Below, piece after piece: positions 57,078 to 59,815 of a stretch of 59,815 nt of DNA (positions are counted from its first letter, which is position 1; every line of letters begins with the position of its first letter). The notes below the pieces were generated by a model. That model was not told the origin of the DNA, made no database searches, and saw nothing but the letters and a program-made list of their open reading frames with translations. The DNA is from an uncultured Bartonella sp. (GTDB lineage Bacteria; Pseudomonadota; Alphaproteobacteria; Rhizobiales; Rhizobiaceae): positions 1 to 59,815 of the forward strand of contig CAMLON010000009.1 in the NCBI GenBank assembly GCA_946481695.1. The letters run 5' to 3'. The translations under genes were made by a program, and so were the position numbers.

Positions 57078-57789
57078 TTGATCAAACAGTTTCCGTTGAT
57101 AACTTTTTTATAACGGCCAAACCTTCTACAAGTTCGAACCTTTACAATCCAAAATGGCGATATTTTGCGCTGAAATCAAGGTTTGTAAAATCACAAAACA
57201 AACCAATCATTTGCACAGAGAGAAAAGAATTCTTATCTTTACGTAACCGTAACACGCCCACGGCGTATTGCTTTAAATGGAATGTTGTTTGAACCGTCAG
57301 ATGATTCTAAAAGTTACGGGACTTGGAAATTAACAACTCAAAAAATTGCTCCGAAAGGCTTGGAAATGAAGCCTGCCTGTTTCCAGAAGAATATGGTTGT
57401 CAGCAACCAACATGTCTAAAAGTCAGGCGCAGCGATCTTCTTTTCTGCTTTCTTGCACGGCACAGCATTCTATTTTTTGCCTGTTAAGGAGGCTATAGGT
57501 ATAAAATTGATGTTATTGGCAATGGCACAGTTCGTTGAAGTTACTGAGTCTATTAATAACAATCTTTTTGAGTTCACCTGAAAATTGATTCTAACCGGAA
57601 ACTATTGCAATAGCACTGATAGCAAGGGCTTTTGATCGGGAGAGCTAACCCCACCAATTTTCCAAAAACAATTACTTTGAAGTCTGTCGTTCAAAACGCC
57701 TTATACAAGGCGCATCCTCTTGTGAAAGAGCAGCAGAAAAAAGACCCTGAAGCAGAAAAAGAGTGGAAGATCAGCAACGAGCTTTTCTA
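57078..57789. other. Intergenic region with a possible gene remnant
   Basis: About 700 bp between two leftward genes. I see no confident gene. A rightward frame at about 57632-57820 encodes a Lys/Glu-rich 62-residue stretch (NALYKAHPLVKEQQKK). It has only a TTG start, and its end runs antisense into the next gene. It could be a decayed gene or chance. Confidence 0.35.
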
Positions 57790-58275
57790 TTATTTGACTG
57801 CCCGACAGTTACCGTCCTGAATCCGCCATTTGTCGAAACCTTCAACACAGAATTCAACATTATAGCCACTCACACCGGTAAATCCTTGGCCATATTCCAC
57901 CATATAATAAAGCGGATAGCTTGACCCATCATTCATAATGGCTGTGGCTCGGCAAAATTGACGGGGGATATTAAGCTTTGTTGCAGGCGTTTCACCGCGT
58001 GTCATCGTTATATCTTTAACTTGTTCGATACGTACGGCCGGCAATCCCGGAACATTACGAACTTCATGACGGAACTTGTAACCGACTTCCCACAAAGTGC
58101 GTTTATAACCACACACACCGGCATCGTTAACCGCAGAAGCTTGCGAACGAGGGGCTAATGATGCCGCCAAATCGGCCGCTGTTGCAGAATTCACACAGGC
58201 ATAGAAGCCAAGCCCGAAAACCGAGAAAGACAAAACTTTGCGAAAACTTGCGTTAAAGAACGATGACTTTTGCAT
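57790..58275 (-). CDS. Small exported protein of unknown function
   Basis: A 161-residue protein with a signal peptide (VLSFSVFGLGFYACVNSATAA, cleavage near residue 35). The mature part has four cysteines (in GVCGYKR, RQFCRAT, EFCVEG, GNCRAVK), likely two disulfides in the periplasm. I do not recognise the family. The ATG at 58275 has GTGGAA six bases upstream and exposes the signal peptide; a longer frame to 58353 overlaps rlmJ. Confidence 0.75.
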   Translation of the reverse strand: MQKSSFFNASFRKVLSFSVFGLGFYACVNSATAADLAASLAPRSQASAVNDAGVCGYKRTLWEVGYKFRHEVRNVPGLPAVRIEQVKDITMTRGETPATKLNIPRQFCRATAIMNDGSSYPLYYMVEYGQGFTGVSGYNVEFCVEGFDKWRIQDGNCRAVK

Positions 58276-58336
58276 GATTATTCCACGTTGACCATTTCTG
58301 GGCTCAATATGTTTCATTGTCTCAAATCCGTCAAGG

Positions 58337-59197
58337 TCAAACAGCTTCACCATTTATCCATTCATTGAATAATTGTGCATGTTCGTCCACTCTAAGTCGA
58401 TCAAGCAAAAATGCTTTGAGCTTGTTCATTTCTTTGGGCAATACATAAGGCGGATTGACAATAATCATTCCACAGCCATCCAGTCCTGGCATTTCGGAAC
58501 GTTGTTTAATTCTAAGCTCCAGTCGCAAGATTTTCGGTATCGAAGTGCTTTTCAATTCGTTCATGAACCAATTCAGTTCATTATAATGTTTTACGGGATA
58601 CCAAAGGGCATAGATTCCACCGGAAAAACGCTTGTATGCTTTCTCGAGACCTTCGATAAGCCGTTCGAATTCGCCAGTTTTTTCAAATGGCGGATCAACT
58701 ACAATAAGTCCGCGCTTTTCTTTTGGCGGCACATAGGCACCAAGCGCAAGATATCCGTCAAGATGGATGATACGGGTCTGATAATCACCAGCGAAATTAT
58801 TCGCCAATTTTTTATAATCGGCTTCATGAAGCTCTATTGCCGTTAAGCGGTCTTGTTTTCTTAAGAGCTTCCGCTCGAGGTAAGGCGAACCGGGATAACG
58901 GGTCAATTTGCTGCTTTTTTCGCCATTAAGGCCGTTTACAACATCAAGCCACGGCTTGATAAGCAATTCGATATCGGGTTCGATAGGTTGATTAAGAATA
59001 CGGCCGATACCGTCAATCCATTCACCGGTTTTTTGTGCCTCTTCCGAAGCAAGGTCATAAACGCCGATGCCTGCATGTGTATCGATTACACGGAACGCAT
59101 GGTCTTTCTTTTTTAAGTATTCGATGATGCGGGCGATAATAATGTGTTTGAACACATCGGCGAAATTGCCCGCATGATAGATATGACGATAATTCAT
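58337..59197 (-). CDS. rlmJ: 23S rRNA (adenine(2030)-N6)-methyltransferase RlmJ
   Basis: RlmJ methylates A2030 of 23S rRNA. The 286-residue product begins NYRHIYHAGNFADVFKH, the family hallmark, and has the catalytic DPPFE motif (in IVVDPPFEKTGEF) near residue 165. HAGIGVYDL forms part of the SAM site. It lies between the exported protein and the L,D-transpeptidase on the same strand. Confidence 0.95.
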   Translation of the reverse strand: MNYRHIYHAGNFADVFKHIIIARIIEYLKKKDHAFRVIDTHAGIGVYDLASEEAQKTGEWIDGIGRILNQPIEPDIELLIKPWLDVVNGLNGEKSSKLTRYPGSPYLERKLLRKQDRLTAIELHEADYKKLANNFAGDYQTRIIHLDGYLALGAYVPPKEKRGLIVVDPPFEKTGEFERLIEGLEKAYKRFSGGIYALWYPVKHYNELNWFMNELKSTSIPKILRLELRIKQRSEMPGLDGCGMIIVNPPYVLPKEMNKLKAFLLDRLRVDEHAQLFNEWINGEAV

Positions 59198-59222
59198 TAT
59201 TTTGTTCTAACCGTTTCTGATA

Positions 59223-59815
59223 TCAACCGAGGCCGATTTTATGAGGCAGAACAACAGCGCGGGTTCCCACCGGCACACGGCTATAAAGATCGATAATATC
59301 CTGATTGAGGAAACGGATACATCCTGAGGATACACGCTTGCCGATTGACCAGGGTTCGACCGTACCATGCAAACGAAAAAGTGTGTCTGTTCCGCCCCTA
59401 TAAAGATAAAGTGCGCGAGCACCAAGCGGGTTGCCAGGGCCACCTTTCATGCCATCAGTCAGATGACCATATCTTTGAGGCTGTTTTTGTACCATGCTTG
59501 AAGTCGGGTGCCATGTCGGCCATACTGCTTTGCGGCCGATTGTTGCTTCTCCCTGAAAATCGGCAGCGGCCGACCGCGCAACTCCGACGCCGTAGCGCAT
59601 GGCGCGTCCTTCGGAAAGCACAAAATAGCAGAAAAAGTTCGTTGGATCGACGACAATCGTTCCCGGCTTATAAGGCATATGGAATGCAACTTCCTGACGC
59701 AGATATTCCGGATTGATACGCCTTGTATCAACGGCATTAACTGGAAAACCGTTATCTGTGGTAGCCGCATACATGGATGCGTATTTTTCGTTTACCGGAT
59801 ATTCTCCGTAACTTA
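59223..59815 (-). CDS. L,D-transpeptidase (YkuD domain), N-terminus outside the window
   Basis: This frame runs off the right edge, so the start and any signal peptide are not visible; 197 residues are seen. The YkuD catalytic signature is present: HGT (FRLHGTVEP) followed by SSGCIRF with the active Cys. These enzymes make 3-3 cross-links in peptidoglycan or anchor proteins to it. An ATG at 59774 is internal: typical sequence continues upstream of it (YGEYPVNEKYAS). Confidence 0.9.
   Translation of the reverse strand, partial: SYGEYPVNEKYASMYAATTDNGFPVNAVDTRRINPEYLRQEVAFHMPYKPGTIVVDPTNFFCYFVLSEGRAMRYGVGVARSAAADFQGEATIGRKAVWPTWHPTSSMVQKQPQRYGHLTDGMKGGPGNPLGARALYLYRGGTDTLFRLHGTVEPWSIGKRVSSGCIRFLNQDIIDLYSRVPVGTRAVVLPHKIGLG

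Noticed and set aside
57130..57160. GTTCGAAC-like sequence as a tRNA T-loop
   Set aside because: No acceptor, D or anticodon stems can be drawn around it. No tRNA was found anywhere in the window.
1..59815. CRISPR arrays, insertion sequences, prophage, toxin-antitoxin or defence islands
   Set aside because: No regularly spaced repeats, transposase, integrase, capsid or toxin-like genes were seen on reading both strands; almost all genes are core functions.

Overview
The window is a gene-dense, chromosomal, alphaproteobacterial stretch from the Rhizobiales (Hyphomicrobiales). Gene order points to this group: rpsF-rpsR-DUF2232-rplI, dnaB-radA-cvpA-purF, fabD-fabG-acpP-fabF-mltG-yicC-gmk, and lptF-lptG-lptD-surA-pdxA-rsmA. 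By eye the base composition is in the mid-40s % GC. My best guess is a Bartonella or close relative of the higher-GC, insect-gut type. That assignment is inference from layout and protein flavour, not a database result.

Left part (1-17.8 kb). The tail of one gene is followed by about 0.9 kb without genes and then a lone panB. A leftward ygfZ-HD phosphohydrolase-phosphatase operon is divergent from a rightward pyrC-HAD pair, and the HAD gene carries an in-frame stop. Three small leftward hypothetical genes come next (two have signal peptides). A rightward run of SRAP, cysS, DUF421 and rarD follows. After a leftward LOG-family gene come a LysM protein, an Atm1-like exporter and psd-pssA, which make phosphatidylethanolamine.

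Middle (17.8-28.2 kb) is transcribed leftward: rpsF, rpsR, DUF2232, rplI, terminator, cfa, terminator, dnaB, radA, cvpA, terminator, purF, SDR. It covers translation, replication and repair, membrane modification and the first step of purine synthesis. alr, which I expect between dnaB and radA in relatives, is not there.

28.5-36.6 kb runs rightward: a BcrC-like PAP2 phosphatase, the type II fatty acid synthesis cluster, mltG, yicC and gmk. 36.9-44.4 kb runs leftward and is an outer-membrane biogenesis operon (lptF, lptG, lptD, surA) ending in pdxA and rsmA. It is divergent from pepA-holC and two tiny membrane proteins. An MFS transporter (leftward) has an extremely AT-rich upstream region, and an ABC-F ATPase lies beyond it.

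The right end holds ndk, a YbaY-META envelope protein, the leftward series SDR-uvrC-pgsA-moaD-moaE, a small exported protein, rlmJ, and an L,D-transpeptidase cut by the window edge.

I see no tRNA, rRNA, CRISPR array, insertion sequence, prophage or defence island. Nothing amounts to a clearly new multi-gene system. The best leads are the interrupted HAD gene, the AT island near 48.7 kb, the dyad between lptF and pepA, the Gln-for-His change in PyrC, and several structured intergenic regions.
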